Shown here one piece after another: positions 1-11,152 of a DNA stretch of 64,000 nt (position 1 is the first letter of the stretch; the number at the start of each line of letters is the position of its first letter). The DNA comes from Arthrobacter subterraneus. GTDB lineage: Bacteria; Actinomycetota; Actinomycetes; Actinomycetales; Micrococcaceae. Under the pieces are notes generated by a model. That model was not told where the DNA came from. It saw only the letters and a list, made by a program, of their open reading frames with translations, and did no database searches. Position numbers and translations under genes: made by a program. The stretch is taken from positions 248,001 to 312,000 of the forward strand of contig NZ_FNDT01000002.1 of the NCBI RefSeq assembly GCF_900099735.1, given 5' to 3'.

Positions 1-1637
<1,637 letters not shown>

Positions 1638-1681
1638 GCACGGCCCCTAGGATGAGAAGACGCACCAACGAAGGAGCTTCC

Positions 1682-3631
1682 ATGGCCGCTTCCGGCATCA
1701 ATCTCGCGAATATCGACTCCGATGTCCGCCCTCAGGACGACCTCTTCCGCCACGTCAACGGCGGCTGGCTACGGTCCACGCCCATCCCCGATGACCGCGC
1801 ACGGGAAGGCTCGTTTTCCCAGCTTGCCGATGCCGCAGAGCTGGCAGTGCGGCACATCGTGGAGGACGCGGCAGCAGCCCGGGACGACGACGGCGACCGC
1901 TTCCGCATTGGGGCGCTGTTCGGGGATTTCATGGACACGGACCGTCTGGAGTCAGAAGGCGCCGCACCCGTTCAGCCCCTGCTCGCCGAGATCGATGCGG
2001 CCGGGACGGTCGAGGAGCTGGTCCGCCTCGACGCCCGGCTGACGCGGGCGGGCGCCGCAGCCATGGTGCTTCCCTACGTCAGCAACGACGCCGGTAATCC
2101 GGAACGCTACCTGCTGCACCTCTACCAGTCGGGTCTCGGGCTTCCGGACGAGTCCTACTACCGCGAGGAAAAGTTCGAGGACGCCCGGTTGGGATACGCC
2201 GAGCTGCTGCACCGGCTCTTTGAACTGGCCGGACGGCCCGAGAGCCGTGCTGCTGCGGCGACCGTGTTCGATCTGGAGGCGAGACTGGCGTCGTCGCACA
2301 TGGATACCGTGACCAGACGGAATCCGCAGGCCACCTACAATCTCCGCGCCACCGGTGAACTGACCTCTGCCACGCCGCACCTGGGAACCTGGCTGACTGA
2401 GCTAACGTCCGGCGTCGGACTTCCCGACGAGCTCATTGTGAACCAGCCCGATTACCTTGCCGCGCTGATGGTGAGCCTAGATGAGGTTCCGCTTTCCGCC
2501 TGGAAGAGCTGGCTTGCAGCCAGGGTACTGCTCCACGCGGCCCCGTTCCTCAGCGACGACTTCGTGGACGCGCATTTCTCCTTCTACGGCACGAGGCTCA
2601 GCGGCACGCCCCGGCTGAAGGAACGGTGGAAGCGCGGTGTGGCGGTCGTCGAGGGCGCGCTCGGCGAGGCGGTCGGGCGTGAGTACGTCTCGCGGCATTT
2701 CCCGGAGTCGCACAAGGCCACCATGCGCGGGCTGGTGGATAACCTTCTGGCCGCTTATCGCGAGCGGATCACGCACCTCGAGTGGATGAGCGGAGAAACC
2801 CGCGAGCGTGCGCTGGAGAAGCTCCGCCTGTTCACCACGAAAATCGGCTACCCGGACCGATGGATCGACTATTCTTCGCTGCGGATCGTACCCGGCGACC
2901 TGTACGGCAACGTACGCAGGTCCACCGAGTTTGAAACTAACCGGCAGCTGGAGAAACTCGGCGGGCCGATCGACCGCGGCGAGTGGCACCTCACACCGCA
3001 GACCGTAAATGCCTATTACATGCCGACCATGAATGAGATTGTCTTTCCAGCGGCCATTCTCCAGCCTCCTTTCTTCGATGCGGACGCAGACCCGGCAGCG
3101 AACTACGGCGCTATCGGAGCCGTCATCGGGCACGAAATCGGACACGGTTTCGATGACCAGGGCTCACAGTTTGACGGAACCGGCGCCCTGCACAACTGGT
3201 GGACGGAAGCGGACAGGACGGCGTTCGAGGCTCTCACGGGGCAACTGGTCACCCAGTACGCTGCCCTCGCACCCGCGGAGGCATCCGATCACCCGGTCAA
3301 TGGCAAACTTACCCTCGGCGAGAATATCGGAGACCTCGGCGGGCTGGGTATCAGCCTGGCCGCCTACGTGATCAGCCTGGAGGGAGCCGAACCTCCGGTG
3401 ATCGACGGACTGACCGGGATCCAGCGGTTCTTCTACTCGTGGGCGGAGTGCTGGCGGCAGAACATCCGACCCGAAGAGGCGGCACGGCGCATCGCGATCG
3501 ACCCGCACTCGCCGAACGAGTTCAGGTGCAACCAGGTGGTACGCAATCTGGACGAATTCCATGATGCTTTTTCCGTGGCCGCTACTGACGGACTGTGGCT
3601 GGCCCCGGAAGATCGCGTGCGGATCTGGTAG
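1682..3631 (+). CDS. M13 (neprilysin/PepO) family zinc metallopeptidase
   Basis: A gluzincin endopeptidase that cleaves peptides. With no signal peptide or membrane anchor it is probably cytoplasmic, unlike eukaryotic neprilysin. It is full length at 649 residues. The zinc site is HEIGH at residues 484-488, and the third ligand is Glu547 in ENIGD, with the general-acid Asp in the same motif. The substrate-binding NAYY motif and the C-terminal C-N-Q-V/R-N signature are also present. The frame opens at ATG 1652, but ATG 1682 is preferred because AAGGAG ends five bases upstream and family members start near GIDLSxID. A TAGGAT hexamer at 1648-1653 may be its -10 element. The gene is monocistronic, divergent from leuA and convergent with the LCP gene. 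Confidence 0.93.
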   Translation: MAASGINLANIDSDVRPQDDLFRHVNGGWLRSTPIPDDRAREGSFSQLADAAELAVRHIVEDAAAARDDDGDRFRIGALFGDFMDTDRLESEGAAPVQPLLAEIDAAGTVEELVRLDARLTRAGAAAMVLPYVSNDAGNPERYLLHLYQSGLGLPDESYYREEKFEDARLGYAELLHRLFELAGRPESRAAAATVFDLEARLASSHMDTVTRRNPQATYNLRATGELTSATPHLGTWLTELTSGVGLPDELIVNQPDYLAALMVSLDEVPLSAWKSWLAARVLLHAAPFLSDDFVDAHFSFYGTRLSGTPRLKERWKRGVAVVEGALGEAVGREYVSRHFPESHKATMRGLVDNLLAAYRERITHLEWMSGETRERALEKLRLFTTKIGYPDRWIDYSSLRIVPGDLYGNVRRSTEFETNRQLEKLGGPIDRGEWHLTPQTVNAYYMPTMNEIVFPAAILQPPFFDADADPAANYGAIGAVIGHEIGHGFDDQGSQFDGTGALHNWWTEADRTAFEALTGQLVTQYAALAPAEASDHPVNGKLTLGENIGDLGGLGISLAAYVISLEGAEPPVIDGLTGIQRFFYSWAECWRQNIRPEEAARRIAIDPHSPNEFRCNQVVRNLDEFHDAFSVAATDGLWLAPEDRVRIW

Positions 3632-3637
3632 CGACGC

Positions 3638-5146
3638 TCAGGACTGGCAGGTGACCTGCGCGGCCGTCTGGCCGCGCAGGTCACCGGTGACGCCCTCGGT
3701 CCTGATGACGTCGCCCTCGGTGAAGTCGCTGCCCACGGACAGCTCCAGCCCCACCGTGGTGGCGCTCGGTACCACCTGGACCTCTGCCAGCCCGAACAGC
3801 TCTGCGACGGCGGGGCCGATTCCCTCGTAACCCGGGCCGACAAACAGCTGCGTTGCCGGGAGATCGGTTGCATCCGCCACGGTCGCCTGCGTGTAGCCCT
3901 CGGCGAGAAGCACCTCCTGGAGCTCCTCACCGCGGTCGGACTCCCCGGATGCGTTAAGTACGGTGATGGGCACCAGCGCCGGGTCGAACCCGAGTTCCTC
4001 CGCGGTTTCAGTGGGCTCGGGCTCCTCTTCGGGTCCGGCGCTGCTGCTGGGGCTTGCGGTTGCCGAGGGTGCCGGCTCCTCCACCGGCTCGGTGATGTCC
4101 CGGTCCTGGCGCAGAGCGGAGAACAGGTCGTCCGCCTTGTCCTCGTCGAGGACAAGGCGGTTGGTGTCCGCCTCGTACGGAACCACCGGCACCGTCACGA
4201 AGGCTACATTGCCCAGGTCGACGTCCTGCAGCCGGCCGGCGAGCTTGAGCAGCTCCGGTATTTCCACCAGCCCGTCGTCGACCGTCAGGTTCTGTGTGAC
4301 GGCTTCAGCGATCGAGTAAAGGCGGGGAATATTGTTCAGGGTGCCTTCCTCCTTGATCTTCCGGGCGAGGGAAGCAAGGAACGCCTGCTGGGCACGGATG
4401 CGCCCCTCATCTCCGCCGGTGCCGAAGGAATGCCTGGTCCGCAGGAAGGCCAATGCCTGCTCGCCCTCGATCTCGCTGGTCCCGGCCGGCAGTTGCAGTC
4501 CCGAGTACTCGTCGTCGACCTTCTGGTTGACGCAGACCTCCACGCCGCCCACCGCCTTGGAGAGCTCTGTGACGGCGTTGAAGTCGGCCATCATGAAGTG
4601 GTCCACCTGGAGCCCGGTGACCTCGTTGATGGCCGCTACCGTACAGCCCGGCCCTCCGTTCGCCAGAGAGCTGTTGAGCTGGCCCAGGGCCATGGAATCG
4701 CTGGACTCCCCTGTCCCCGGATTGACGCAGGCGGGCAGCGGAACCATGAGGTCACGCGGAAAACTCACCATGGTGACGTTGCTTCGGTCGCCCGACATGG
4801 TCATCAGCATCATGACGTCCGCCTGGCCCTCTTCATCCTCCGGGTCCCCGCCCTGCCCTGCCCGGGTGTCGCTGCCGATGATGAGGATCTGGACCGGGTC
4901 CCGGCTGAGGTCCACCGGAAGCTGTGTCTCGCCGTCGGTCGAGAGATTAAGGGGTTGCGTCGCTACATTGCCCTGAAGGCGCACCACGGACAGTGCAACG
5001 AATCCCACAACAGCGACGAGCACCGCAACGAGTGAGATCGCGACAATCTGCAGTACGGGCACCCTGCCCCGGCCAAGATGACGCCCGCCCGCGCCCAGCC
5101 GGATGCCATCCGGGGAGCTGGTCTGCCCACCGCCGGGTACGCTCAT
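3638..5146 (-). CDS. LytR-CpsA-Psr (LCP) family protein with LytR_C domain
   Basis: LCP enzymes transfer undecaprenyl-linked polymers, such as teichoic acids or other glycopolymers, onto peptidoglycan outside the membrane. The 502-residue protein has a short cytoplasmic N-terminus, one membrane segment (about residues 31-55), an LCP domain with GSDTR, SFPRDL and RTRHSFGTGGDEGRIRAQQ arginine/aspartate motifs, a Ser/Pro/Glu-rich linker, and a C-terminal LytR_C domain starting near PITVLNASG. ATG 5146 is chosen; a TTG lies one codon upstream. AAAGG sits about ten bases before the start. It follows era on the same strand after a 114-base gap holding only a weak five-bp hairpin (5182-5199). The exact polymer cannot be told from sequence. 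Confidence 0.92.
   Translation of the reverse strand: MSVPGGGQTSSPDGIRLGAGGRHLGRGRVPVLQIVAISLVAVLVAVVGFVALSVVRLQGNVATQPLNLSTDGETQLPVDLSRDPVQILIIGSDTRAGQGGDPEDEEGQADVMMLMTMSGDRSNVTMVSFPRDLMVPLPACVNPGTGESSDSMALGQLNSSLANGGPGCTVAAINEVTGLQVDHFMMADFNAVTELSKAVGGVEVCVNQKVDDEYSGLQLPAGTSEIEGEQALAFLRTRHSFGTGGDEGRIRAQQAFLASLARKIKEEGTLNNIPRLYSIAEAVTQNLTVDDGLVEIPELLKLAGRLQDVDLGNVAFVTVPVVPYEADTNRLVLDEDKADDLFSALRQDRDITEPVEEPAPSATASPSSSAGPEEEPEPTETAEELGFDPALVPITVLNASGESDRGEELQEVLLAEGYTQATVADATDLPATQLFVGPGYEGIGPAVAELFGLAEVQVVPSATTVGLELSVGSDFTEGDVIRTEGVTGDLRGQTAAQVTCQS
3650..3685. terminator. Perfect 16-bp hairpin between convergent genes
   Basis: Arms 3650-3665 and 3670-3685 are exact reverse complements with a GTCT loop. 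The hairpin begins 18 bases after the M13 peptidase stop codon and lies inside the last codons of the convergent LCP gene, encoding its VTGDLRGQTAAQVT tail. It lacks a U-tract on either strand, which is common for actinobacterial terminators. It is probably a bidirectional terminator for the pair, since only six bases separate the two stop codons. Confidence 0.7.
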
Positions 5147-5263
5147 CAATCTATGGCCTTTCAGTTCGTTTCAAAGACATGGCCCCCGTAGAGCGGGGCA
5201 TCTGTAGCACAACGAGCAGGTGCCCGCCGAAGTGCCCGGAGGTGGGCAACGGAGCCGCGACGG

Positions 5264-6193
5264 CTAGAAACCGAGCTTCACCAGCTGTCTGGGATCACGC
5301 TGCCAGTCCTTGGCAATTTTCACATGCAGGTCGAGGTACACCCTCGTACCGAGCAGAGCCTCGATACCCTTCCTCGCCGTGGTCCCGACCTCGCGCAGCC
5401 GTGCGCCGCCCTTTCCGATGATGATCGCCTTCTGGGACGGACGCTCGACGTAGAGGTTGACCCGTACATCAAGCAGCGGGTTGTCGTCGCTCCGGCCCTC
5501 ACGTGGCACGATCTCCTCCACCACCACGGCCAGGGAGTGTGGCAGCTCATCGCGGACGCCTTCCAGCGCCGCTTCCCTCACCAGCTCAGCGACCATGACA
5601 GCCTCCGGCTCGTCCGTGAGTTCTCCGTCCGGATACAGCGGCGGCGACTCCGGCATATGCGAAGCGAAAACATCGGCCACTGTTGACACCTGATAGCCGT
5701 CCACCGCCGAAACGGGTACGACGTCGGCCCATCCGTCGGCGCCCAGAACCTCACGGCCCAGCTCGGTGACGGAGAGCAGCTGACGGGCGAGTGCTTCCTT
5801 GCTCACGAGGTCGGCTTTGGTGACGACCGCAATGATCGGCTTCCGCTGCAGCCTGGCCAGCTGGGCTGAGATGAAGCGGTCGCCGGGCCCCACCTGCTCA
5901 TTCGCCGGAAGACAGAACCCGATGGCATCCACTTCTGCGAGAGTGTCGGCGACCAGGTCGTTGAGCCGCTGTCCGAGGAGCGTCCGCGGGCGGTGCAGGC
6001 CTGGCGTGTCCACGAGGATGAGTTGTGCGTCCTCACGGTGGACGATGCCGCGGATGGTATGCCGTGTGGTCTGGGGTTTGGCCGAGGTGATAGCCACCTT
6101 GTGCCCGACGAGCGCATTGGTCAGGGTGGATTTCCCTGCGTTTGGCCGGCCGACCAGCGAGATGAAGCCCGCCCGGTATTGTTGGGTGCTCAT
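5264..6193 (-). CDS. era: GTPase Era
   Basis: Era is a Ras-like GTPase that binds 16S rRNA near its 3' end and assists 30S maturation. It has 309 residues, typical length. G1 is GRPNAGKS (15-22), switch I lies in the QTTR region, G3 is DTPG (62-65), and G4 is TKAD (125-128), a Thr variant of NKxD. The C-terminal KH RNA-binding domain contains IIGKGG. The start codon overlaps the stop of the upstream CNNM/CBS gene by four bases (ATGA), implying translational coupling. Together with ybeY and phoH upstream it forms the common phoH-ybeY-era rRNA-processing cluster. Confidence 0.97.
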   Translation of the reverse strand: MSTQQYRAGFISLVGRPNAGKSTLTNALVGHKVAITSAKPQTTRHTIRGIVHREDAQLILVDTPGLHRPRTLLGQRLNDLVADTLAEVDAIGFCLPANEQVGPGDRFISAQLARLQRKPIIAVVTKADLVSKEALARQLLSVTELGREVLGADGWADVVPVSAVDGYQVSTVADVFASHMPESPPLYPDGELTDEPEAVMVAELVREAALEGVRDELPHSLAVVVEEIVPREGRSDDNPLLDVRVNLYVERPSQKAIIIGKGGARLREVGTTARKGIEALLGTRVYLDLHVKIAKDWQRDPRQLVKLGF

Positions 6194-7509
6194 GTGTTTT
6201 CCACCGTTTCCCTTGAGTCTTCATTGAGCTGGTTCGGCTGCGCCTCGTCGTCCGGAGTGCGTTCGACCCGCCAGGCAAGGATGTGCGAGACACGGTTGCG
6301 CCGGCCCTCGACCCGCTCTGCCCGCAGCGCGATGTCGCCGACCTGCACTTCACTTCCGACGATGGGAACGCGCCCGAGTGTTTTCGCCAGGAGGCCGCCG
6401 ACTGTATCCACCTCGTCATCCTCGAGGTCCAGGTCGAAGAGTTCACCGAGATCGTCGATGCTCATGCGTGCGCTGACGCGGAACCCGCCCTCGGGCAATT
6501 GCTCCATCTCGGGCACTTCGGAGTCATATTCATCGACGATCTCGCCGACTATCTCCTCGATGAGGTCTTCCAGAGTGACGAGGCCGGCGGTACCGCCGTA
6601 TTCGTCGATGACAATTGCAACGTGGGTCGATTCACGCTGCAGCTCCTGGAGGAAATCCCCCACCGGCTTGGACTCCGGCACATAGCGGACGTGGCGGCAT
6701 ACCCCGTCAACCGGATCACGCTCGCTAGGGTTGTTGCCGTTCAGGACGGCCACCACATCCTTCAGGTACAGGATCCCGCGGACGTCATCAGCGTTGTCGC
6801 CGATGACCGGCACCCGCGAATAGCCTGACCGGAGAAAAAGCGACATCGCCTGACGCAGCGTGGAGCCTGCCTCGATGGACACCATGTCTGTGCGCGGCAC
6901 CATCACTGACCGGACCTTGGTATCTCCGAGCTCGAAAACCGAATGGATGAGCTCGGCTTCACTGTCCTCGATCATTTCGGCCTCGTTTGCCCGGGACAGC
7001 AGCTCCCGGAACTCCTCCTCGGTGAAGAACGCTGCCTCAGCGCGGGCCGAGCCCGGGGACAGTGCGCTTCCGATTCCAACCAGCCAGCGGGGAATGGGCC
7101 CCAGGATGGACCGCAGAACACCCACCAGCCGGGCCGTGAGCGGCACCAGTTTCGCCGCGTGGGTGCGTCCCAACTGACGCGGGGAGACACCCACCAGCAC
7201 AAATCCCAGTCCGGCCATGGTCACGGTGGCCAGCAACCCGGCAATCCAGATGTTGTCCAGCACATCAGCGAACAGAAGCGCCACGGCCACCGCTGCAGCC
7301 ATTTCGAACCAGACCCGCCAGAAACGCAGCGCGTGCAGGTGTGCCACGGGTGACTCGAGGATGCGCCGGACCGGCTCCCCCACCGGTCCGTTCAGGTGGG
7401 ACTCGGCCTCCTGCCGCGGCAGGTAACTGAAGGCCGCCTCGGCAGCGGTGACAAGAGCGGCAATCAGGACGAAAACGATTGCCATCAGGGCCAGGAGTAA
7501 CACGATCAT
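6190..7509 (-). CDS. CNNM (DUF21)/CBS-domain membrane protein, CorC/HlyC family
   Basis: A 439-residue protein of the family linked to divalent-cation (Mg2+/Co2+) transport. It has an N-terminal four-helix DUF21/CNNM transmembrane domain (about residues 1-140, starting [20 protein letters not shown]), a tandem CBS pair (about 200-330, with VMVPRTDMV and [19 protein letters not shown] motifs) that binds adenosine nucleotides in relatives, and a C-terminal CorC_HlyC domain (about 345-425). It sits between ybeY, 31 bases upstream, and era, with which it overlaps by four bases. This is a frequent actinobacterial arrangement. The transported ion is not determinable here, and older annotations as hemolysin are not supported by function. 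Confidence 0.93.
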   Translation of the reverse strand: MIVLLLALMAIVFVLIAALVTAAEAAFSYLPRQEAESHLNGPVGEPVRRILESPVAHLHALRFWRVWFEMAAAVAVALLFADVLDNIWIAGLLATVTMAGLGFVLVGVSPRQLGRTHAAKLVPLTARLVGVLRSILGPIPRWLVGIGSALSPGSARAEAAFFTEEEFRELLSRANEAEMIEDSEAELIHSVFELGDTKVRSVMVPRTDMVSIEAGSTLRQAMSLFLRSGYSRVPVIGDNADDVRGILYLKDVVAVLNGNNPSERDPVDGVCRHVRYVPESKPVGDFLQELQRESTHVAIVIDEYGGTAGLVTLEDLIEEIVGEIVDEYDSEVPEMEQLPEGGFRVSARMSIDDLGELFDLDLEDDEVDTVGGLLAKTLGRVPIVGSEVQVGDIALRAERVEGRRNRVSHILAWRVERTPDDEAQPNQLNEDSRETVENT

Positions 7510-7540
7510 GGTGACGACGGCTCCGATGCTGCGAGCGTGG

Positions 7541-8014
7541 TCACTGGGTGGTTTCCCGGGGGGCCGCGCCGCCCAGGAAATCGGCGAGCAACTGACGCTG
7601 GAGTCCGAACATCTCCTTCTCCTCTTCGGGCTCGGCGTGATCGAACCCGAGAAGGTGGAGCATCCCGTGGGTGGTGAGGAGCAGGAGTTCCTCGTTCATG
7701 CTGTGTCCGGCGGTACCCGCCTGCGAACGCGCCACTTCCGGGCACAGGACAACGTCGCCGAGGATACCCGACGCGGTGGGACGGGTTGCCGTGCCCGGCC
7801 GCAGCTCGTCCATGGGAAAGGAGAGGACGTCGGTCGGTCCCGGCTCGTCCATCCACTCGATGTGGAGCTTCTCCATTGCCTCGACGTCCACCAGGATGAT
7901 CGACAGTTCCGACTCCGGGTGGACGTAGAGGCGCTCGAGCACGTGGCGGCCAAGGCGCACCAGGGCTTCGTCATCCACCTCGACGCCGGATTCGTTGTTT
8001 ACCTCAATGCTCAT
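7541..8014 (-). CDS. ybeY: Endoribonuclease YbeY (rRNA maturation factor)
   Basis: A zinc-dependent single-strand endoribonuclease involved in 16S rRNA 3'-end processing and ribosome quality control. It has 157 residues, the usual size. The diagnostic H-x3-H-x5-H zinc site is H116, H120 and H126 in THGMLHLLGFDH. TDVLSFPMD and GDVVLCPEVA are further family motifs. The ATG start overlaps the end of phoH by 11 bases, so the two are co-translated. Confidence 0.97.
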   Translation of the reverse strand: MSIEVNNESGVEVDDEALVRLGRHVLERLYVHPESELSIILVDVEAMEKLHIEWMDEPGPTDVLSFPMDELRPGTATRPTASGILGDVVLCPEVARSQAGTAGHSMNEELLLLTTHGMLHLLGFDHAEPEEEKEMFGLQRQLLADFLGGAAPRETTQ

Positions 8015-9074
8015 GGCGACCCGCCTTCGCTGTGCCCCGCCGGCCGTTCATGGACACCCGCTGCGACTCATCCCAGGCACTGTAGGCAGAGACTATGTCC
8101 CCGACGAGGCGGTGGCGAACGACGTCGGTCGCATCCAGGATGGAGAACGCAACGTCATCAACGCCCTGCAGGATTTCGCTCACGACGCGCAGGCCGGAAC
8201 TGGTCCCGCCGGGCAGGTCGACCTGGGTGACGTCACCGGTGACCACCATTCTGGAACCGAAGCCGAGCCTGGTGAGGAACATCTTCATCTGCTCCGGAGT
8301 GGTGTTCTGGGCCTCGTCGAGAATGATGAACGCATCATTGAGGGTGCGCCCCCGCATGTACGCGAGAGGCGCTACTTCGATGGTCCCGGCCGCCATCAGC
8401 CGTGGGATTGAATCGGGGTCCATCATGTCGTGCAAAGCGTCGTAGAGCGGCCGCAGGTAGGGATCGATCTTGTCGTTGAGGGTGCCCGGCAGGAACCCGA
8501 GTCGCTCCCCCGCCTCCACCGCCGGACGGGTAAGGATGATCCGGTTGACCTCCTTGTGCTGGAGCGCCTGCACCGCCTTTGCCATTGCCAGGTAGGTTTT
8601 GCCCGTACCGGCCGGACCGATGCCGAAGACGATGGTATGAGTGTCGATCGCCTCAACGTAGTTTTTCTGGTTCACGGTCTTCGGACGGATGGTCCTGCCC
8701 CGGGAGGAAAGAATGTTCATCGACAGCACGTCGGAGGGCTTCGCCGCGCCCTGCGTCTTCAGCATGAAAAGCAGCTGTTCGAGCACTTGTGCCGTAACCG
8801 GCGTCTGGCTGGCCGCAAGGCTGCGAATCTCGCCGATCAGGCGCTCGGTGCGACCGACGTCCGTGGGAGGGCCGGTGATGGAGAGTTCATTGCCGCGGAC
8901 GTGAAGACTGACTCCGGGGAACGCGCCTTCGATCATCGCGAGGGCTTCATCGTTGGCACCCAGCGACTGCACCATCTGGTCCGCCGAATCGAATTGGACA
9001 ACCCGGCTGTCCAGGCCCGCTGCCCCCATACCCACTGCAGAATCCGTCATAGTATCGGCCCGCGGGCCTTCCAT
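8004..9074 (-). CDS. phoH: PhoH family ATPase
   Basis: A cytoplasmic P-loop ATPase of the PhoH/YbeZ family that partners with YbeY in ribosomal RNA metabolism. An N-terminal KH-like region precedes the ATPase. Walker A is GPAGTGKT (about residues 153-160 from this start) and Walker B is ILDEAQ (about 251-256). The start is uncertain. ATG 9074 has AAGGAG just upstream, but only two bases away. GTG 9098 has no ribosome-binding site. ATG 9050 is eight codons further in and also plausible. It heads the phoH-ybeY-CNNM-era run. Confidence 0.92.
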   Translation of the reverse strand: MEGPRADTMTDSAVGMGAAGLDSRVVQFDSADQMVQSLGANDEALAMIEGAFPGVSLHVRGNELSITGPPTDVGRTERLIGEIRSLAASQTPVTAQVLEQLLFMLKTQGAAKPSDVLSMNILSSRGRTIRPKTVNQKNYVEAIDTHTIVFGIGPAGTGKTYLAMAKAVQALQHKEVNRIILTRPAVEAGERLGFLPGTLNDKIDPYLRPLYDALHDMMDPDSIPRLMAAGTIEVAPLAYMRGRTLNDAFIILDEAQNTTPEQMKMFLTRLGFGSRMVVTGDVTQVDLPGGTSSGLRVVSEILQGVDDVAFSILDATDVVRHRLVGDIVSAYSAWDESQRVSMNGRRGTAKAGRHEH

Positions 9075-9420
9075 CTCTCCTTGTGCCGCCGGAATCACCG
9101 GTGATGTGCGTGTCCGGGTCCGGAACGGGCCCTGCTACTAGCGTACCGCCGCGGGCCTGCCACCGCTCGCACCAGCCCCTCGCCGGAAGCGCCTCCGGAG
9201 CAAATATCTCAGGAACGCAACGGCCCGATATCGATCGCGTTTCAGTCAGGCGGCGATTCGGGAAAAGCACCCGGCAGAGGGTGTTTCCTGTGCCAAGCTG
9301 GATTGGGAGTGCGCGCAGCAGGATCCGTTGCTGCCGACATTAACCCACAAGCGGCGGCACCTGACCCGGTGAAGCCCATCAGAGCGAACCGGCAGGATGG
9401 AACGGGAGGAGCAGGAACAG
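9075..9420. promoter_or_regulatory. Divergent intergenic region between phoH and the GerMN lipoprotein gene
   Basis: About 345 bases without a credible ORF on either strand. A bulged hairpin lies at 9261-9288 (five plus five base pairs with a two-base bulge, loop GGCAGA), and a five-bp hairpin lies in the GCCGGAAGCGCCTCCGGAG block near 9200. On the minus strand TACGCT near 9142-9147 could be the phoH -10 box. I see no convincing -35 element and no match to a riboswitch I know. Confidence 0.35.
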
Positions 9421-10380
9421 GTGTCTCCCTTCCTTCTTCCCCGATGCAGGCCCGCAGCGCCGGCGAGGGCCGCTGTCTTCGTTGCGGTGGCTCTCGCGCT
9501 CCAGGCCTGCACTGTCCAGGCGCCGACCGGCCCTGACGCGGCGATCACCTCTGAAGCGGAAGTGCTGCTGGAATCCGCGGCGAGTATGCCCGAAGTTGCC
9601 CTGCGAAGCCCCGCTGCCGTGGACGCCGCTCCCCTTCTTCCCGTGTATTGGCTGGGCGACCGGAACGGGCTTCTGTACCGGGAATTCCTCCCCGCCGAGT
9701 CGACGGGGGATCCGGTTGCAGCCGCCGTCCAGGCAATGACCAGCGCCGAGCCGCTCGATCACGACTACTACAGCCCGTGGCAGCCCGCCTCGTCGGTCAA
9801 CACCTCCATCTCACCGGACAACGTGATCACGGTAGATATCTCCTCGGATTCCTTCACCGCGGGAATCGATGCGGCCGCTGCCGGCCAGGCGATCCAGCAA
9901 CTGGTGTACACAGCGACGGCCGCCGCAGCCAATTCGGGACTCGTCTCGGGCGGCAATCCGAGCAGTGTGCGTCTGCTGGTCGACGGCAAAGCCGGTTATA
10001 CGGCGTTTGGACATATCGGCCTGGGAGCGGTGCTGCAGCGGGACGTAAGCGCAGTTGCGCCCGTCTGGATCATCAACCCGCAGGACGGATCGGTCCGCAG
10101 CGACCGTACGGTGATCATCCAGGGCAGCACGACGACGACCCACACCGGTCTTGAATGGCGTGTGCGGCGGGTGGACGGCGGCGGCGTGCCGGCGGAGGAT
10201 GTGGTGGCGGGAACGGTCCCGGTGGAAGAGGGGACCGGCACGGTAGGGCTGTACGAGTTCAGCGTCGCCCTGGAACAGGGCACCTACCTCGTGGAGGTCT
10301 ACGAGGGTTCAGAAACCGAGCCGGGGTCGGGGCCGGCAGAAAACGCAATCGCCGACGACAAGTTGATCAGCCTCAGCTGA
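9421..10380 (+). CDS. GerMN/Gmad2-domain lipoprotein
   Basis: An exported lipoprotein of unknown role with sporulation-type GerMN and Gmad2 domains; in non-sporulating Actinobacteria such proteins are cell-envelope lipoproteins. A positively charged N-terminus and hydrophobic segment (AAVFVAVALALQAC) end in the lipobox LQAC, so Cys would be lipidated. The GerMN domain spans roughly residues 55-215 and an Ig-like Gmad2 domain the remainder (starting VWIINPQDGSVRSDRTVIIQG). I prefer GTG 9421, which has GGGAGGAG nine bases upstream; the frame opens at ATG 9397, but that would place the ribosome-binding site inside the gene. Convergent with rsmE. Function is not known. Confidence 0.85.
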   Translation: MSPFLLPRCRPAAPARAAVFVAVALALQACTVQAPTGPDAAITSEAEVLLESAASMPEVALRSPAAVDAAPLLPVYWLGDRNGLLYREFLPAESTGDPVAAAVQAMTSAEPLDHDYYSPWQPASSVNTSISPDNVITVDISSDSFTAGIDAAAAGQAIQQLVYTATAAAANSGLVSGGNPSSVRLLVDGKAGYTAFGHIGLGAVLQRDVSAVAPVWIINPQDGSVRSDRTVIIQGSTTTTHTGLEWRVRRVDGGGVPAEDVVAGTVPVEEGTGTVGLYEFSVALEQGTYLVEVYEGSETEPGSGPAENAIADDKLISLS

Positions 10381-10383
10381 GGC
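10370..10383. terminator. 14-base palindrome at the convergent GerMN/rsmE junction
   Basis: GCCTCAGCTGAGGC is a perfect palindrome spanning the GerMN lipoprotein stop codon, seven bases before the rsmE stop. It can form a short stem only and has no U-tract, so a terminator role is tentative. Confidence 0.3.
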
Positions 10384-10387
10384 GCGG

Positions 10388-11143
10388 CTACCAGCGGCCC
10401 GAGAGCTGGTTCAGCACCGCGATCGCAGCAGGACCGGCTGTGGATGCACGGAGTACATTGCTTCCGAGCTGAACCGCAACAGCGCCCTGATTCACAAAGA
10501 GCTCGACTTCCTGCGGACTGATGCCGCCCTCTGGACCCACAATGACCGCTACAGTTGCAGCGCCCATCGCCGGCGTGCGCGCCCAGTATTGCGCAAGTGA
10601 CAGCTCGGCGTCCTCATGCAGCAGGACCGGGCACTGCACTCCGGCCAGCCAGCGGGCAACTCCGCGCGAATCCAGGACGTCGAGGACCTCCGGTAGGCGG
10701 GTGCGCCGGCTCTGCTTGGAGGCAGCACGGACCAGGGATTCCCATTTCAGGCGCCCCTTGGCCGCCTTCTCGGCGCGCCACCGGACAATGCTGCGGTCCG
10801 CCTGCCACGGCAATACTGCATCGACGCCCAGTTCAGTGGCTGCCTCCACTGCCAGCTCCCCGCGGTCTCCCTTGGCAAGCGCCTGCACCAGAACAAGCCG
10901 TGTTTCAGGCGGCGGATCGAATGAAACCGCATCAACCCTTAGTACGACGGCGTCGGCCGCGGAATCAACTACGGTGCAGCTCAGACGGTGGCCGCTGCCG
11001 TCCACCACGTCGATCGACTCTCCAGTGGCGATGCGCTTCACTGTGGCGGCGTGATGGGCTTCCGGGCCCCGCAGCGTGAGGCTGGAGCCGGCAACGGCCC
11101 CCTGGACAGCGGCAGGATCCCCGAAGAAGGCCTGGTTGGTCAC
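10388..11143 (-). CDS. rsmE: 16S rRNA (uracil-1498-N3)-methyltransferase RsmE
   Basis: It methylates N3 of U1498 in 16S rRNA using SAM. The protein has 251 residues. The N-terminal PUA-like domain contains GPEAHHAATVKRI. The C-terminal SPOUT knot contains VIVGPEGGIS and LGSNVLRASTAGPAAI, which form the SAM site. The start is GTG 11143. It lies nine bases after dnaJ on the same strand, completing an hrcA-dnaJ-rsmE operon, a gene order common in Gram-positive bacteria. Confidence 0.97.
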   Translation of the reverse strand: MTNQAFFGDPAAVQGAVAGSSLTLRGPEAHHAATVKRIATGESIDVVDGSGHRLSCTVVDSAADAVVLRVDAVSFDPPPETRLVLVQALAKGDRGELAVEAATELGVDAVLPWQADRSIVRWRAEKAAKGRLKWESLVRAASKQSRRTRLPEVLDVLDSRGVARWLAGVQCPVLLHEDAELSLAQYWARTPAMGAATVAVIVGPEGGISPQEVELFVNQGAVAVQLGSNVLRASTAGPAAIAVLNQLSGRW

Positions 11144-11152
11144 GGCTGCCGG

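Noticed and set aside
5800-5830. TKAD instead of NKxD in Era
   Set aside because: Thr at this G4 position occurs in many actinobacterial Era proteins and keeps the Lys and Asp that read guanine.
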